NCBI GenBank assembly: GCA_910578515.1
Contig: CAJTQR010000001.1
Coordinates: forward strand, 186,001-250,000
DNA length: 64,000 bases
Reading direction: 5' to 3'
Source: an uncultured Duncaniella sp.
GTDB lineage: Bacteria; Bacteroidota; Bacteroidia; Bacteroidales; Muribaculaceae
The notes below the pieces were generated by a model. The model made no database searches. It was given only the letters and a program-made list of their open reading frames with translations, and had not been told where the DNA came from. Positions 52,263 to 60,504 of this stretch are shown here, one piece after another. A program made the position numbers and the translations under genes. How positions within the stretch are numbered: position 1 is the first letter of the stretch; every line of letters starts with the position of its first letter.

Positions 52263-52348
52263 CAGGAGAAGAAATGTACATCGTGCACAATAACATCATG
52301 GCGGCTACTCACAGCGGTCTTTTGGCATCCACGACAATTCCGAATTAA
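52259..52348 (+). CDS. Possible leader peptide (29 aa)
   Basis: A 29-codon ORF that overlaps the previous stop (ATGA) and stops 30 bases before the PAPS-reductase-like start. Sequence MTGEEMYIVHNNIMAATHSG, then a short tail. Too short to be sure; it could be a coupling peptide. Confidence 0.25.
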   Translation: MTGEEMYIVHNNIMAATHSGLLASTTIPN

Positions 52349-52378
52349 TTGGCAACGAACAATCAAAAAGTTAGAACG

Positions 52379-53224
52379 ATGACCGAAGCTCTACAGCACA
52401 AGGTGGATTTCGCAATCAAGCTACTTCAGTCTATCCCTACTAATAGCGGAGCGATTGAGGTATCGTATTCGGGTGGCAAGGACTCCGATGTGATTCTTGA
52501 ACTTGCGAAGATGGCAGGAATCAACTATCGGGCAATTTACAAGAATACCACTATTGACCCTCCTGGCACTATCGCGCACTGCAAGTCAAAGGGTGTAGAG
52601 ATAATGAAGCCGACAATCAACTTCTTTGACTTGGTGAAAAAGAAAGGGTGTCCTACTCGTCGCGCCCGGTTCTGCTGTGGGGCTCTGAAAGAATACAAGG
52701 TACTTGACCGTGTTATACAAGGAATACGCAAGAGTGAGAGCGTCAAGCGCGAGAAGCGATATAAAGAACCGGAGATATGCCGTGAATATGGCTCCAAGAG
52801 CAATACAGCGCGTATCTACCTCCCAATTCTTGAATGGACTAACAAAGACGTAGCTGAGTTTATCAGCGAGCGTGGCATCAACTGTCATCCTCTCTACTAT
52901 GATGAACAAGGGAACTTTCATGTAGAGCGTCGTCTTGGTTGCATCGGTTGCCCGTTGCGTAGTGATAACGGACTCTCTGACTTTGTGAAATATCCGAAGT
53001 TCCTGAAACGTCTCTTGACATCTTCACACGTTTTCATAGACACGCACCCACGATGTGCTTCCAAAAAAAAATTCAAAAACGCCTATGGACTGATGTTTCA
53101 TAACATTTTCTGTAACTCCTTTGAGGAATACCAAAACCGAGTGTCAGGCGGTATGTTCCCCGAATTGGCGATAGACCCGAAAGCATTTTTAGAGGATTAT
53201 TTCAAGATTGATTTAACGATATAG
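52379..53224 (+). CDS. PAPS reductase-like / DndC-like PP-loop protein
   Basis: A 281-residue protein of the PP-loop ATPase superfamily. SYSGGKDSDVILELAKMAG is the PP-loop. It also has CPTRRARFCCGALKE, the DVAEFISERGINCHPLYYDE block and CIGCPLR, whose cysteines could hold a metal or Fe-S site. Phage PAPS-reductase-like proteins are known, and DndC of DNA phosphorothioation shares the fold. No DndD or DndE is present. A TTG start at 52349 is possible but the ATG at 52379 is preferred. It may act in sulfur metabolism or nucleic-acid modification. Confidence 0.85.
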   Translation: MTEALQHKVDFAIKLLQSIPTNSGAIEVSYSGGKDSDVILELAKMAGINYRAIYKNTTIDPPGTIAHCKSKGVEIMKPTINFFDLVKKKGCPTRRARFCCGALKEYKVLDRVIQGIRKSESVKREKRYKEPEICREYGSKSNTARIYLPILEWTNKDVAEFISERGINCHPLYYDEQGNFHVERRLGCIGCPLRSDNGLSDFVKYPKFLKRLLTSSHVFIDTHPRCASKKKFKNAYGLMFHNIFCNSFEEYQNRVSGGMFPELAIDPKAFLEDYFKIDLTI

Positions 53225-53228
53225 AATT

Positions 53229-53405
53229 ATGACTAACCCAATAATAAACCCCTCGACCCTGAGCGAGGAACAGAGAGAAGCAATCAGAGAAGAGTATAAC
53301 GGATGGGCTGTGTTTCTCGACACGCGAGATGAGTTAGCTGCAAAGTTTGCTATCGCTGCGATAGAGGAAATCTTCGGCTCGGAATTTTTCAAGAAAGGAG
53401 AATGA
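53229..53405 (+). CDS. Small phage protein ending KKGE (58 aa)
   Basis: A 58-residue acidic protein, MTNPIINPSTLSEEQREAIR followed by a helix and GSEFFKKGE. Its last codons (AAAGGAGAATGA) also form the Shine-Dalgarno of the next gene. The function is unknown. Confidence 0.55.
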   Translation: MTNPIINPSTLSEEQREAIREEYNGWAVFLDTRDELAAKFAIAAIEEIFGSEFFKKGE

Positions 53406-53406
53406 T

Positions 53407-53751
53407 GTGAGTAAGGATAGACAAGAAATAACCACCAACGGCAGAGCCGCGTTCTATGCAACAATGTGGAACGACCTCCGACAAGCAGCTATGGATTGCG
53501 GATGGGCGTTGGGACTTCACGGAAGCCTTGCATCCGATATGGATATAATGGCTATGCCGTGGATTGAGGACGCAACAACAGCAGACTATATGATTAATAG
53601 CCTTATCAAATGCTTTGGGTTTTCAGACTTTTGGATTAAGTATCAAATGCAAGTTGACAAGACAAGCAAACCGAATGGACGTGTGGTTTATACTATACCC
53701 ATTTATGCAGATTTTTACTTAGACATAAACGTGATAGATAAAGGAGAATGA
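53407..53751 (+). CDS. Phage protein with HGS-D-x-D motif (114 aa)
   Basis: A 114-residue protein, starting with GTG at 53407, six bases after the AAAGGAG. WALGLHGSLASDMDIMAMPW contains GS followed by DxD, similar to a minimal nucleotidyltransferase motif but with a shorter spacing. The C-terminal part ends YADFYLDINVIDKGE. It belongs to a set of small phage proteins with the HGSLASDMD phrase, from memory. Enzyme activity should not be assumed. Confidence 0.65.
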   Translation: MSKDRQEITTNGRAAFYATMWNDLRQAAMDCGWALGLHGSLASDMDIMAMPWIEDATTADYMINSLIKCFGFSDFWIKYQMQVDKTSKPNGRVVYTIPIYADFYLDINVIDKGE

Positions 53752-53752
53752 T

Positions 53753-53947
53753 ATGGCATTTGTAGCAACAGACAAAAACGGAAGTGAATGGATTTTCGTG
53801 GCAAAACCATTTCGTGAAAAAGACTGTATATGGTTCCCTTCTGATGAACTGCATGATTGCTTTGAACTTCCCAAAGGCTCAATCCGCAAGCTAATCGGCA
53901 GAGAACTGACTTGGACGGATGAACCAGTCGAACTGAAAGGAGAATGA
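53753..53947 (+). CDS. Small phage protein with LTW-DEP motif (64 aa)
   Basis: A 64-residue protein. EWIFVAKPFREKDCIWFPSD and LPKGSIRKLIGRELTWTDEP form a compact beta-rich domain. The same layout recurs at the end of the next gene's product (LGSYPERDRDSSWW and LFPSLTWQHEPIEVEI). It starts 6 bases after an AAAGGAG and ends KGE with the third copy of the junction. Unknown function. Confidence 0.6.
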   Translation: MAFVATDKNGSEWIFVAKPFREKDCIWFPSDELHDCFELPKGSIRKLIGRELTWTDEPVELKGE

Positions 53948-53949
53948 CG

Positions 53950-54309
53950 ATGAAAGCAAAAGTAAAAAACAGCGGGGAGATAGTTGAAGTGAAAGAATGG
54001 CGAGGGGCATCTGATGTTGTGTATTCCACTCTTGATATGAATACATTTTATCAAGCGTCCGACCTCGACTTCCACCTCGACCCTCCACAGCACGAAGCGA
54101 CAATCAGCGGGTGGGTTTGCAGGGATAAAGATGGGGAGTTAATAGTATTAGGCAGTTATCCGGAACGAGATAGGGATTCATCGTGGTGGCTCGGAAATGC
54201 TGTAGAAGGGTCAGGCTTCTTAATTATAGATTCAGACTTATTTCCCTCTCTCACATGGCAGCACGAGCCAATCGAAGTAGAAATCACAATTAAACCAAAG
54301 AAAAGATGA
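53950..54309 (+). CDS. Phage protein with a C-terminal copy of the LTW-DEP domain (119 aa)
   Basis: A 119-residue protein. The N-terminus (KAKVKNSGEIVEVKEWRGAS) is a separate small domain, and the C-terminal 60 residues are a diverged copy of the product of the preceding gene. The start is placed at 53950, seven bases after AAAGGAG (53936-53942), rather than at the ATG at 53944. Its function is unknown. It illustrates module shuffling in this operon. Confidence 0.6.
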   Translation: MKAKVKNSGEIVEVKEWRGASDVVYSTLDMNTFYQASDLDFHLDPPQHEATISGWVCRDKDGELIVLGSYPERDRDSSWWLGNAVEGSGFLIIDSDLFPSLTWQHEPIEVEITIKPKKR

Positions 54310-54623
54310 AGAAAATAGTAACCATAACCGTATTAATGCTTATATTGTGCGGTTGCGAGCCAGTGCAAAAACGCACTGAAACAGTTAAAGTTATTTCTGT
54401 GGAGAAACAGACCGAAACGAGCGGAAATAAAGATAATTTCTCCACGCACATATATTGGCTAATCAATACAGACAAGGGAACTTACCAAGTCGAAACATCC
54501 GGCTTGTGGGCTTGCCCCGGAGCCGTAAGCCTAAAGGTAGACAGCACATACACTGTAACCGTAGACGGCTTTTTCAAATCGTCTTTTCTCGGATTATACC
54601 CATACATAACAGAAATAAGATAA
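54306..54623 (+). CDS. Small phage lipoprotein (105 aa)
   Basis: A 105-residue lipoprotein: MKKIVTITVLMLILCGC has a signal peptide and lipobox LCGC, followed by Glu. The rest reads as a small beta-barrel (TVKVISVEKQTETSG, TYQVETSGLW, YTVTVDGFFKSSF). In a rightward early operon it could change the host envelope, for example for superinfection exclusion. It overlaps the previous stop by 4 bases. Confidence 0.7.
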   Translation: MKKIVTITVLMLILCGCEPVQKRTETVKVISVEKQTETSGNKDNFSTHIYWLINTDKGTYQVETSGLWACPGAVSLKVDSTYTVTVDGFFKSSFLGLYPYITEIR

Positions 54624-54625
54624 TC

Positions 54626-54931
54626 ATGACCGACCAAGAACTACAGCAGCTCGCAAGGGAAATCGCCCAAAGCATTGCGACAGAGATGGGCGTTCCCATA
54701 GCTTTTGTTCAAGAGACGCAGGAAATAAAGTTTATTCCAAAAGTCCTGAAGGCACTTCTCCAGACCCACTGCATCGTTAGCCGAGAGAAAGTGATAAGTG
54801 AAATAAAGGATGCCCAAAAAGAACTCAATGAGCCATCGAAGCCAATGCTTAAATTCACACTTGGATATGTACTTGGTCTATTGCATAATCTCTTCGGCTC
54901 CGAAGTATTCGAGGAAAGGAGCGAGAAATGA
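54626..54931 (+). CDS. Phage protein (101 aa), unknown
   Basis: A 101-residue helical protein, MTDQELQQLAREIAQSIATE first. The start is at 54626; the longer frame from 54455 overlaps the lipoprotein gene in another frame and is rejected. IVSREKVISEIKDAQKELN resembles a helical hairpin. There is no recognised function. Confidence 0.6.
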   Translation: MTDQELQQLAREIAQSIATEMGVPIAFVQETQEIKFIPKVLKALLQTHCIVSREKVISEIKDAQKELNEPSKPMLKFTLGYVLGLLHNLFGSEVFEERSEK

Positions 54932-55089
54932 ATCCGAAAGAGTGCAAATGGCGCGATGGCAGAGGATTTTGCTACAGTCCTAAAACCATAATGATACTTG
55001 GCAGGTGCATGATGTGCCCGAATAGAGCCGGTTATCCCTGCCCGGACTTCATGCAGAAAGAAAACAAAAGCAAGAACAACAATGAATAA
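54928..55089 (+). CDS. Cys-rich small phage protein (53 aa)
   Basis: A 53-residue ORF overlapping the previous stop (ATGA). MNPKECKWRDGRGFCYSPKT then GRCMMCPNRAGYPCPDFMQ; five cysteines suggest a zinc ribbon or knuckle. It overlaps the next start by 8 bases. Unknown function. Confidence 0.5.
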   Translation: MNPKECKWRDGRGFCYSPKTIMILGRCMMCPNRAGYPCPDFMQKENKSKNNNE

Positions 55090-55489
55090 CGATGATTTTG
55101 TCTCATACGAGATAGCGCAAGCTTTGAAGAAAGCCGGCTTTGACTGGGCGTGCAGCCACTACTATACCAAAGAAAACGCCTCTGATGGTGATGTATGGCT
55201 CACGACAGCAGCTTTTTCTCCCGAGAATTGGAACAACGACAGGAGTAACGAACCGGACTTCCTCAAACCGCTTTGTTCCGCGCCGACCTTATGGGAGGCT
55301 CAGAAGTGGCTGAGAGAAGTCCACCGTATCAGTGTAGAGCCTATATGCAATATGACTCGCCAGTGGAATGTCAATGTCTGTGAGATAGACAAATTTGGAG
55401 AAGCGGCATGGTCTAAGATAGGACTTGGCACCTACGAATCCGCGCTCTCTGCGGGCATTGAGGCTGCCCTGAAACTGGTTGGTTATTGA
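55082..55489 (+). CDS. Phage protein (135 aa), unknown
   Basis: A 135-residue soluble protein: SYEIAQALKKAGFDWACSHYY, SAPTLWEAQKWLREVHRISV and WNVNVCEIDKFGEAAWSKIG. The APTLWEAQKWLRE phrase is common in small proteins of Bacteroidetes phages, from memory. No catalytic motif is seen. Confidence 0.62.
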   Translation: MNNDDFVSYEIAQALKKAGFDWACSHYYTKENASDGDVWLTTAAFSPENWNNDRSNEPDFLKPLCSAPTLWEAQKWLREVHRISVEPICNMTRQWNVNVCEIDKFGEAAWSKIGLGTYESALSAGIEAALKLVGY

Positions 55490-55491
55490 AT

Positions 55492-55704
55492 ATGAGCAAA
55501 GAAAAAGCGAGGGAGTTCTTTGAGTTTGTAAAGATGATGAGGGATGCTCAGCGTAAATGGGAGGTGCTTCGTGACCGCTCATTCCTCTCAAGCAAACGAT
55601 ATTGGGAACAACGAGTCGATGATATAATCAGTAATGCAGTAAATAAACTTTTAGAATCAGAGAACAAACATAAAAATGAAACAGCGAATAATAATAGGAA
55701 TTGA
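55492..55704 (+). CDS. Small phage protein (70 aa)
   Basis: A 70-residue, mainly helical protein, MSKEKAREFFEFVKMMRDAQ with many charged residues. The C-terminus (ENKHKNETANNNRN) is disordered and overlaps the RuvC-like gene by 29 bases. Unknown function. The ATG at 55492 is chosen rather than the TTG at 55486. Confidence 0.55.
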   Translation: MSKEKAREFFEFVKMMRDAQRKWEVLRDRSFLSSKRYWEQRVDDIISNAVNKLLESENKHKNETANNNRN

Positions 55705-56179
55705 CCCGGATGTGGATGCCAATGGTGTCGGCGTGGTGAGTCTCGCCACTAACCCTCCTACAGTGAGCAAACAATCAATGAAGCTTCCTCAACTTGTTGA
55801 TTGGCTTAGAATGATGAGAGGAATATCTGAGATACCATTAACAGTGATTGTTGAAGCTGGGTGGCTATGTCAAAGCAACTGGCATCTTGGAGCCCGTGAT
55901 TCTCGCGCTGTAGCTGCAGCAAAAGGTAGACAGGCTGGGAGAAACCATCAGGTAGGGATGGATGTCTGTGCATTCCTCTCGCATCTCGGCATTGAACACA
56001 TCAAACGTCAACCGCTTATAAAGAGTTGGAAAGGGAAAGACCGCAAAATTACCCATGATGAGATAAACCGCGTCGTAAGCAATATAACAGGAGCGCCCCT
56101 GTGTGGTAAAACCAATCAGGAAGAGCGGGACGCTCTGTTGCTTGCCATTTATGAAAGTGGTTTGCCAATACGAATTTAA
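55676..56179 (+). CDS. RuvC-like Holliday-junction resolvase / RNase H-fold nuclease
   Basis: A 167-residue nuclease-like protein. IIIGIDPDVDANGVGVVSL has the first acidic residue, VIVEAGW the second and NQEERDALLLAIYES the C-terminal acidic residues of the RuvC/RNase H fold. It should clear branched DNA before packaging. The layout is close to RuvC-like proteins of other Bacteroidetes phages. Confidence 0.8.
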   Translation: MKQRIIIGIDPDVDANGVGVVSLATNPPTVSKQSMKLPQLVDWLRMMRGISEIPLTVIVEAGWLCQSNWHLGARDSRAVAAAKGRQAGRNHQVGMDVCAFLSHLGIEHIKRQPLIKSWKGKDRKITHDEINRVVSNITGAPLCGKTNQEERDALLLAIYESGLPIRI

Positions 56180-56202
56180 GTACAAAAACAAACGCTTTTA
56201 AA

Positions 56203-56544
56203 ATGGCAAAGGATAAGGACTATAAACGGATGATTCATACCATGCGGTGGATTAAGCTTCGTGCTGGAGTGTTGAGCGCAGAGCCTCTGTGTCGTCGATG
56301 TAACAATAACGGATTCATCAGCGCGGCATGTGAAGTCCATCATATAATCCCGGTAGAGGAAGGCGTGACTGTTGCTGATAAGGAACGGCTTATGTTCAAC
56401 GCCTCGAACCTTATGCCATTGTGCCATCGATGCCATGTCGAGATACATGTGGAGATGGGACGGAGCGGCAAACAGTTAAATATCAAGCGAGCAGAAAAGA
56501 AGCGGGAGGAATTTAGAAAGAAATTCTTAGATACCCCGGGGTGA
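56203..56544 (+). CDS. HNH endonuclease
   Basis: A 113-residue HNH nuclease: cysteines CRRC, catalytic His in EVHHIIPVEEG, Asn in FNASNLMPLCHRCH and the final His. Phage HNH proteins beside terminases assist in cutting the packaging site. It lies directly left of the GC-rich palindromic patch and terminase small subunit, in line with that role. Confidence 0.9.
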   Translation: MAKDKDYKRMIHTMRWIKLRAGVLSAEPLCRRCNNNGFISAACEVHHIIPVEEGVTVADKERLMFNASNLMPLCHRCHVEIHVEMGRSGKQLNIKRAEKKREEFRKKFLDTPG

Positions 56545-56562
56545 TTTTTTTAATGGCACCCC

Positions 56563-56704
56563 CATGCAGTTAAACCTCGCCCGCCCTAATTTCCACGCGC
56601 GGGCAATTATTTTGGGGCTTGGGGGCTGGGGAAATTGGACATTTTGGACACATCATGCGGGCGCGCGCCCGTTCATATTTTGCCACAGAGCGGGATATTT
56701 TGCT
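56563..56704. other. GC-rich palindromic patch, possible packaging site
   Basis: This short non-coding stretch before the small terminase gene is much richer in G and C than its surroundings. It has GCCCGC (56579-56584) with GCGGGC (56599-56604), a G-run series around 56615-56630, and a perfect 14-base palindrome CGGGCGCGCGCCCG at 56658-56671. Position next to HNH and terminase suggests a cos or pac site. Not demonstrated. Confidence 0.4.
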
Positions 56705-57415
56705 ATGGAGACCAGAAAGGTTAAATTTATAGAGGAACTTACTAAGGCGTTCGGTATTATATCGGTCGCCTGTCAGTATGCTGGGGTGGGGCGGTCTACC
56801 TACTATCATTGGAGGGATACGGACCCGGATTTTCGTAAGGCAGTGGAGGATGTAATGGAGATACAAGGGGATTTTGTGGAAAGCAAGCTTTTGGAAAATA
56901 TCAAAGGCAATGACACACAGTCGATACTGTTCTACTGTAAAACGAAATTAAAGAAACGGGGATATACTGAGAAACCATTGCCTAAGGAAGAAAGCGAGCC
57001 GTTGCCCGAATATACCTTATCCCCGGTCCCGGATGAAACCGCCCGGATGAGACCGGAAATTGTGAAGCGTGTTGAGAGGAAGAAAAAGTATCTTGTCAAC
57101 CTGCTCAAGAAAGAGGGAAAATATACTTCCGAACTGAGTATGCAGGCCGGACTGGTGGCTCAGCTGCTTGTTAAAACCGACATGCTCGCTGCAGAAATCC
57201 TTGCGGATACTCATGAAGCTGTTACTGTCGAGTATAGCCGTGAGGGTAACCGTCGGGAAAGTGTCAGCGCAAAGGAACGGTTGTATCTCGATTATGTTTC
57301 CAAGAGTCAGAGAGCGCTACGTGCGTTAGGCATGAATACGGATTCAAGGGAAAGAAAGGGGGATGGCAAGGATAGTTTCGATGATTTCTTAAACATGTTC
57401 AGAGACGATGACTGA
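56705..57415 (+). CDS. Terminase small subunit
   Basis: A 236-residue protein with an N-terminal HTH: FIEELTKAFGIISVACQYAGVGRSTYYHWRDTDPDFRKAV, then NTQSILFYCKTKLKKRGYTEK typical of phage terminase small subunits of the phBC6A51-like type. The C-terminal part is helical and ends acidic (FRDDD). The ATG at 56705 is preferred to 56564 because the upstream codons are the GC-rich patch. It overlaps the large subunit by 8 bases. Confidence 0.85.
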   Translation: METRKVKFIEELTKAFGIISVACQYAGVGRSTYYHWRDTDPDFRKAVEDVMEIQGDFVESKLLENIKGNDTQSILFYCKTKLKKRGYTEKPLPKEESEPLPEYTLSPVPDETARMRPEIVKRVERKKKYLVNLLKKEGKYTSELSMQAGLVAQLLVKTDMLAAEILADTHEAVTVEYSREGNRRESVSAKERLYLDYVSKSQRALRALGMNTDSRERKGDGKDSFDDFLNMFRDDD

Positions 57416-59153
57416 GGAAGAGAAGAAGATTGCAAGGGCGCTTAAATCGGAGACAGCACATGAACTGTCAGGAATCAGGGATTCAATCCTTACCAAATAC
57501 AGATATGCGCTCGTTGATACAGATAGCCGCATTGGGGAATATGTATGTTCCGTCATTGATAACCCTGAAGGACACAATCTTTACGAGCTGCTTGCTGTCA
57601 GACGATTTTTCAGAATGCTCGACAAGTATGAATGGAAACCTAAACGGGTCCGCAGGTTCTTTAAATTGTACGAGATATTACGCTTCAATGGCACTCACGG
57701 ACGTACCCGCTATAAGCTTACTCCTGTGCAATGTTTCCAGTTTGCCAACATCTACGGACTCGCAGACCATAACGGTCGCCGGCTTATCAGAGTTGCCTAT
57801 CTGTTCGTACCGAGAAAATTCAGTAAGACCACATCTGCTGCAGCTCTTGCTGTCGACGATATGTTGTTTGGCGATAACAATGCTCAGTCGTATGTAGGCG
57901 CCAACAGCTACGAGCAGGCTAAGATATGCTTTAATGAAATTAGGGATATAATGAAGGATATTGACCGGGGAGCCCGGCATTTTCAGGTGAACAGGGAAAA
58001 GATATCGTTCAAGGACCGTGGACGAGACAGCTTCATCAGATGTCTTACAGCCAATGCCCGCACCCAGGACGGATTGAATGCCTCTCTTGTTATAATGGAT
58101 GAGTACGCACAGGCACGTAACACCGCCGGTAAGAATGGTGCGGATTTAAAAAACACGCTCACATCTTCCATGGGTGTCCGGGCGCAACCTCTCACTGTGA
58201 TAATCACAACTGCAAGCGAGGTAGTGGATGGACCATTCGCTCATGAGCTTGAAGGAGTGAAAAGAGTGCTGAGGGGGGAAGCCGAGGCTGACAACATGTT
58301 TGCGTCTCTTTTCATGCCGGATGTCGATGACCAGGAGGATGACCCTGTTACATGGATGAAGGTGCAGCCCCATCTCGGCATTACGGTTCAGTCTGATTAC
58401 TACGAGAAGGAATGGAGCAACGCGCAGATGTCAGCTGAAAACATGATGACATTTCGCACCAAATTGCTGAACATATTCACCATTAATGAGGCGAAGCGTT
58501 GGTTCTCATACGAGAAGGCTAATGAGCTTGTGTGCGGGTTTGACATTGACAAGGTAAATGGTTTCCCGTTTTGCGCAGTGGCGTTTGACCTTTCTGTACA
58601 TGATGATTTCAGCGCCGTATCATACACACTATATGCCGAAGATGACAGGAAATTTTATTCACATACAGAATATTATTTCCCGGAAGGAGCCTTAAGCGGG
58701 CATCCTAACGAGGCTTTGTACAGGACATGGCATGAAGCCGGATATCTTAAATTTTGCAAGGGTGATTGCATAGACGTGCATCTGATTGCCGATGATATAA
58801 TCAGACGGACAAAAAGAGTCAATATCATAGCTATCGGCTATGATAAATTTAAAGCCCAGGACCTTGTGAATATACTTGCAAGCGCCGGCGCGAATGGCGT
58901 CCTGGCTCCATTTTCCCAGACTATAGGCAATTTCAATCTTCCAGTGGAGGCATTCGAGATGCTTGCTTATTCCAAGCCTGTAAAAATAGGATTTAATTCT
59001 AATCCGATTACCCCATATTGTTTCAGCAACGCCGTTATAATGACGGACCAATTGGAGAATAAGAAACCAATGAAAGCCACTGTTAATCAAAAAATAGATG
59101 GTGCTATAACTGTCCTCATGACCATTGGTTTGCTAAATTCTTTCAAACGATAA
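57408..59153 (+). CDS. Terminase large subunit
   Basis: A 581-residue packaging motor and nuclease of the HK97-like type (Terminase_1). The Walker A-like loop is LFVPRKFSKTTSAAA (about residues 134-147), Walker B is SLVIMDEYAQ, and TTASEV forms the C-motif region. The nuclease half has Asp in VAFDLSVHDDFSAVSY and in QKIDGAITVLMTIG. It pairs with the small subunit and HNH protein upstream. Length fits the family. Confidence 0.95.
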   Translation: MTEEEKKIARALKSETAHELSGIRDSILTKYRYALVDTDSRIGEYVCSVIDNPEGHNLYELLAVRRFFRMLDKYEWKPKRVRRFFKLYEILRFNGTHGRTRYKLTPVQCFQFANIYGLADHNGRRLIRVAYLFVPRKFSKTTSAAALAVDDMLFGDNNAQSYVGANSYEQAKICFNEIRDIMKDIDRGARHFQVNREKISFKDRGRDSFIRCLTANARTQDGLNASLVIMDEYAQARNTAGKNGADLKNTLTSSMGVRAQPLTVIITTASEVVDGPFAHELEGVKRVLRGEAEADNMFASLFMPDVDDQEDDPVTWMKVQPHLGITVQSDYYEKEWSNAQMSAENMMTFRTKLLNIFTINEAKRWFSYEKANELVCGFDIDKVNGFPFCAVAFDLSVHDDFSAVSYTLYAEDDRKFYSHTEYYFPEGALSGHPNEALYRTWHEAGYLKFCKGDCIDVHLIADDIIRRTKRVNIIAIGYDKFKAQDLVNILASAGANGVLAPFSQTIGNFNLPVEAFEMLAYSKPVKIGFNSNPITPYCFSNAVIMTDQLENKKPMKATVNQKIDGAITVLMTIGLLNSFKR

Positions 59154-59195
59154 AAAGATGTGCAATAAAGTTGCCCGACTTTGCAAATAAATGTT

Positions 59196-59203
59196 TATCT
59201 TTG
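59196..59203 (+). promoter_or_regulatory. Promoter of the head genes
   Basis: TATCTTTG with TTGC at 59171-59174, spacing 21. It lies between terminase and portal and shows that the portal start is at 59245, not 59191. Confidence 0.65.
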
Positions 59204-59244
59204 CAGTATCCATTCACACACAGGTTATAGGGTTTAGTTATTTC

Positions 59245-60504
59245 ATGGGTTGGTTAGCCAATATATTGAATTGGGTAAAGAGAGAGGTGTCGGAAAAATC
59301 CGACTCATCTCACGAGCGGACGCCACGGACGGGTTACCCGTGGTTATCCACCGAGTATGGTGCGCTCTGCATCAGCTCGGTGTTCCGCTGCGTGAGGCTT
59401 CTGAGCGAGAGCGTGGCAAACCTGCCCCTGCAGTATCAACGTATGCGCGGCGGTATATTCATAGATGATACATCCAGCCGCATGCATTACCTGCTGACTG
59501 TCCAGCCAAATCCAGCAATGAACGCCTTTGACTTTTGGGCGTCAGCCATACAGCATGTACTTCTCGATGGCAATGCGTATATATTCCCGGTTTACTATAG
59601 AGGAGAACTGAATGCACTATTTTTATGTAGCAGGGGGACTGTAAGCTGTGACGCAGCTACAGACACATATACAATAACAGACTACATCAATGGTATCAAA
59701 GGTGTGTACCGTGAAAATGATGTTATTCATCTCAAAGGGAGATTCACTTCGTATGATGGCAAGACTGGGCTCAGCGTCCTGTCTCATGCCCGCCTGACTA
59801 CTGCAATCGCGACGACAGGAAGCACCGAGACTCTTAACCGTTTTGAAAATGGTGGAGCGGTTCGTGGATTACTTGGCAAAAGCGATAAGGTTGTATCTGG
59901 TTTTGGTGATTATCAGACAGAACAGTTGAAGCTTTTAGCCAAGGAAACAGATGATAAGATACAAGCCGGGCAACGTATCATCGCCATACCTGGCAATTTG
60001 GATTTCCAGCAATTCTCATTGAGCTCAACAGACATGCAGTTTCTTGAGACCCGTAAGTTCGAGGTAAGGGAAATCTGCCGCTTTTTCGGGGTCCATCCGA
60101 GTTTTGTCTACGATGACACAAGTAACAACTATAAGAGCGCGGAGATGGCTAATGTGGCGTTTCTCAGCAATACTCTTAATCCGATGCTTAAACAAATCGA
60201 AGCAGAACTGCATCGCAAGCTCATACCTGAGAGTCTATGCTGCAAATACCGTTTCCTTTTTGACCGGTTCGGGCTATATGCCTGTGACCTTGAAAGCAAG
60301 GCTAAGTATCTTGGAAATATGCTCGCTACCGGACTCTATACTGTGAATGAGTTGAGAAAGATGGAAAACCGCCCGGCAGTGCCACATGGTGACCGGGCAT
60401 TCGTCTCAGCAAATCTTAAAGGGGTTGATGAATCAAACACGGTTCAACAGAACAATAATACAGACAATGACAAACAAAGAGCAGATGAAAAAGGAAAAGA
60501 GTAG
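59245..60504 (+). CDS. Portal protein (HK97 family)
   Basis: A 419-residue portal protein that forms the DNA entry ring of the head. GALCISSVFRCVRLLSESVANLPL is characteristic of HK97 portals, as are LLDGNAYIFPVYY, ENDVIHLKGRFTSYDGKTGLSVLSHAR and FGVHPSFVYDDTSNNYKSAEMANVAFLSNTLNPML. The C-terminal tail is acidic and Asn-rich. It overlaps the protease gene by 38 bases. Confidence 0.93.
   Translation: MGWLANILNWVKREVSEKSDSSHERTPRTGYPWLSTEYGALCISSVFRCVRLLSESVANLPLQYQRMRGGIFIDDTSSRMHYLLTVQPNPAMNAFDFWASAIQHVLLDGNAYIFPVYYRGELNALFLCSRGTVSCDAATDTYTITDYINGIKGVYRENDVIHLKGRFTSYDGKTGLSVLSHARLTTAIATTGSTETLNRFENGGAVRGLLGKSDKVVSGFGDYQTEQLKLLAKETDDKIQAGQRIIAIPGNLDFQQFSLSSTDMQFLETRKFEVREICRFFGVHPSFVYDDTSNNYKSAEMANVAFLSNTLNPMLKQIEAELHRKLIPESLCCKYRFLFDRFGLYACDLESKAKYLGNMLATGLYTVNELRKMENRPAVPHGDRAFVSANLKGVDESNTVQQNNNTDNDKQRADEKGKE

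Noticed and set aside
54455..54625. Longer start of the 101-residue phage protein
   Set aside because: The extra codons lie within the lipoprotein gene in another frame and read as basic, non-protein-like sequence.
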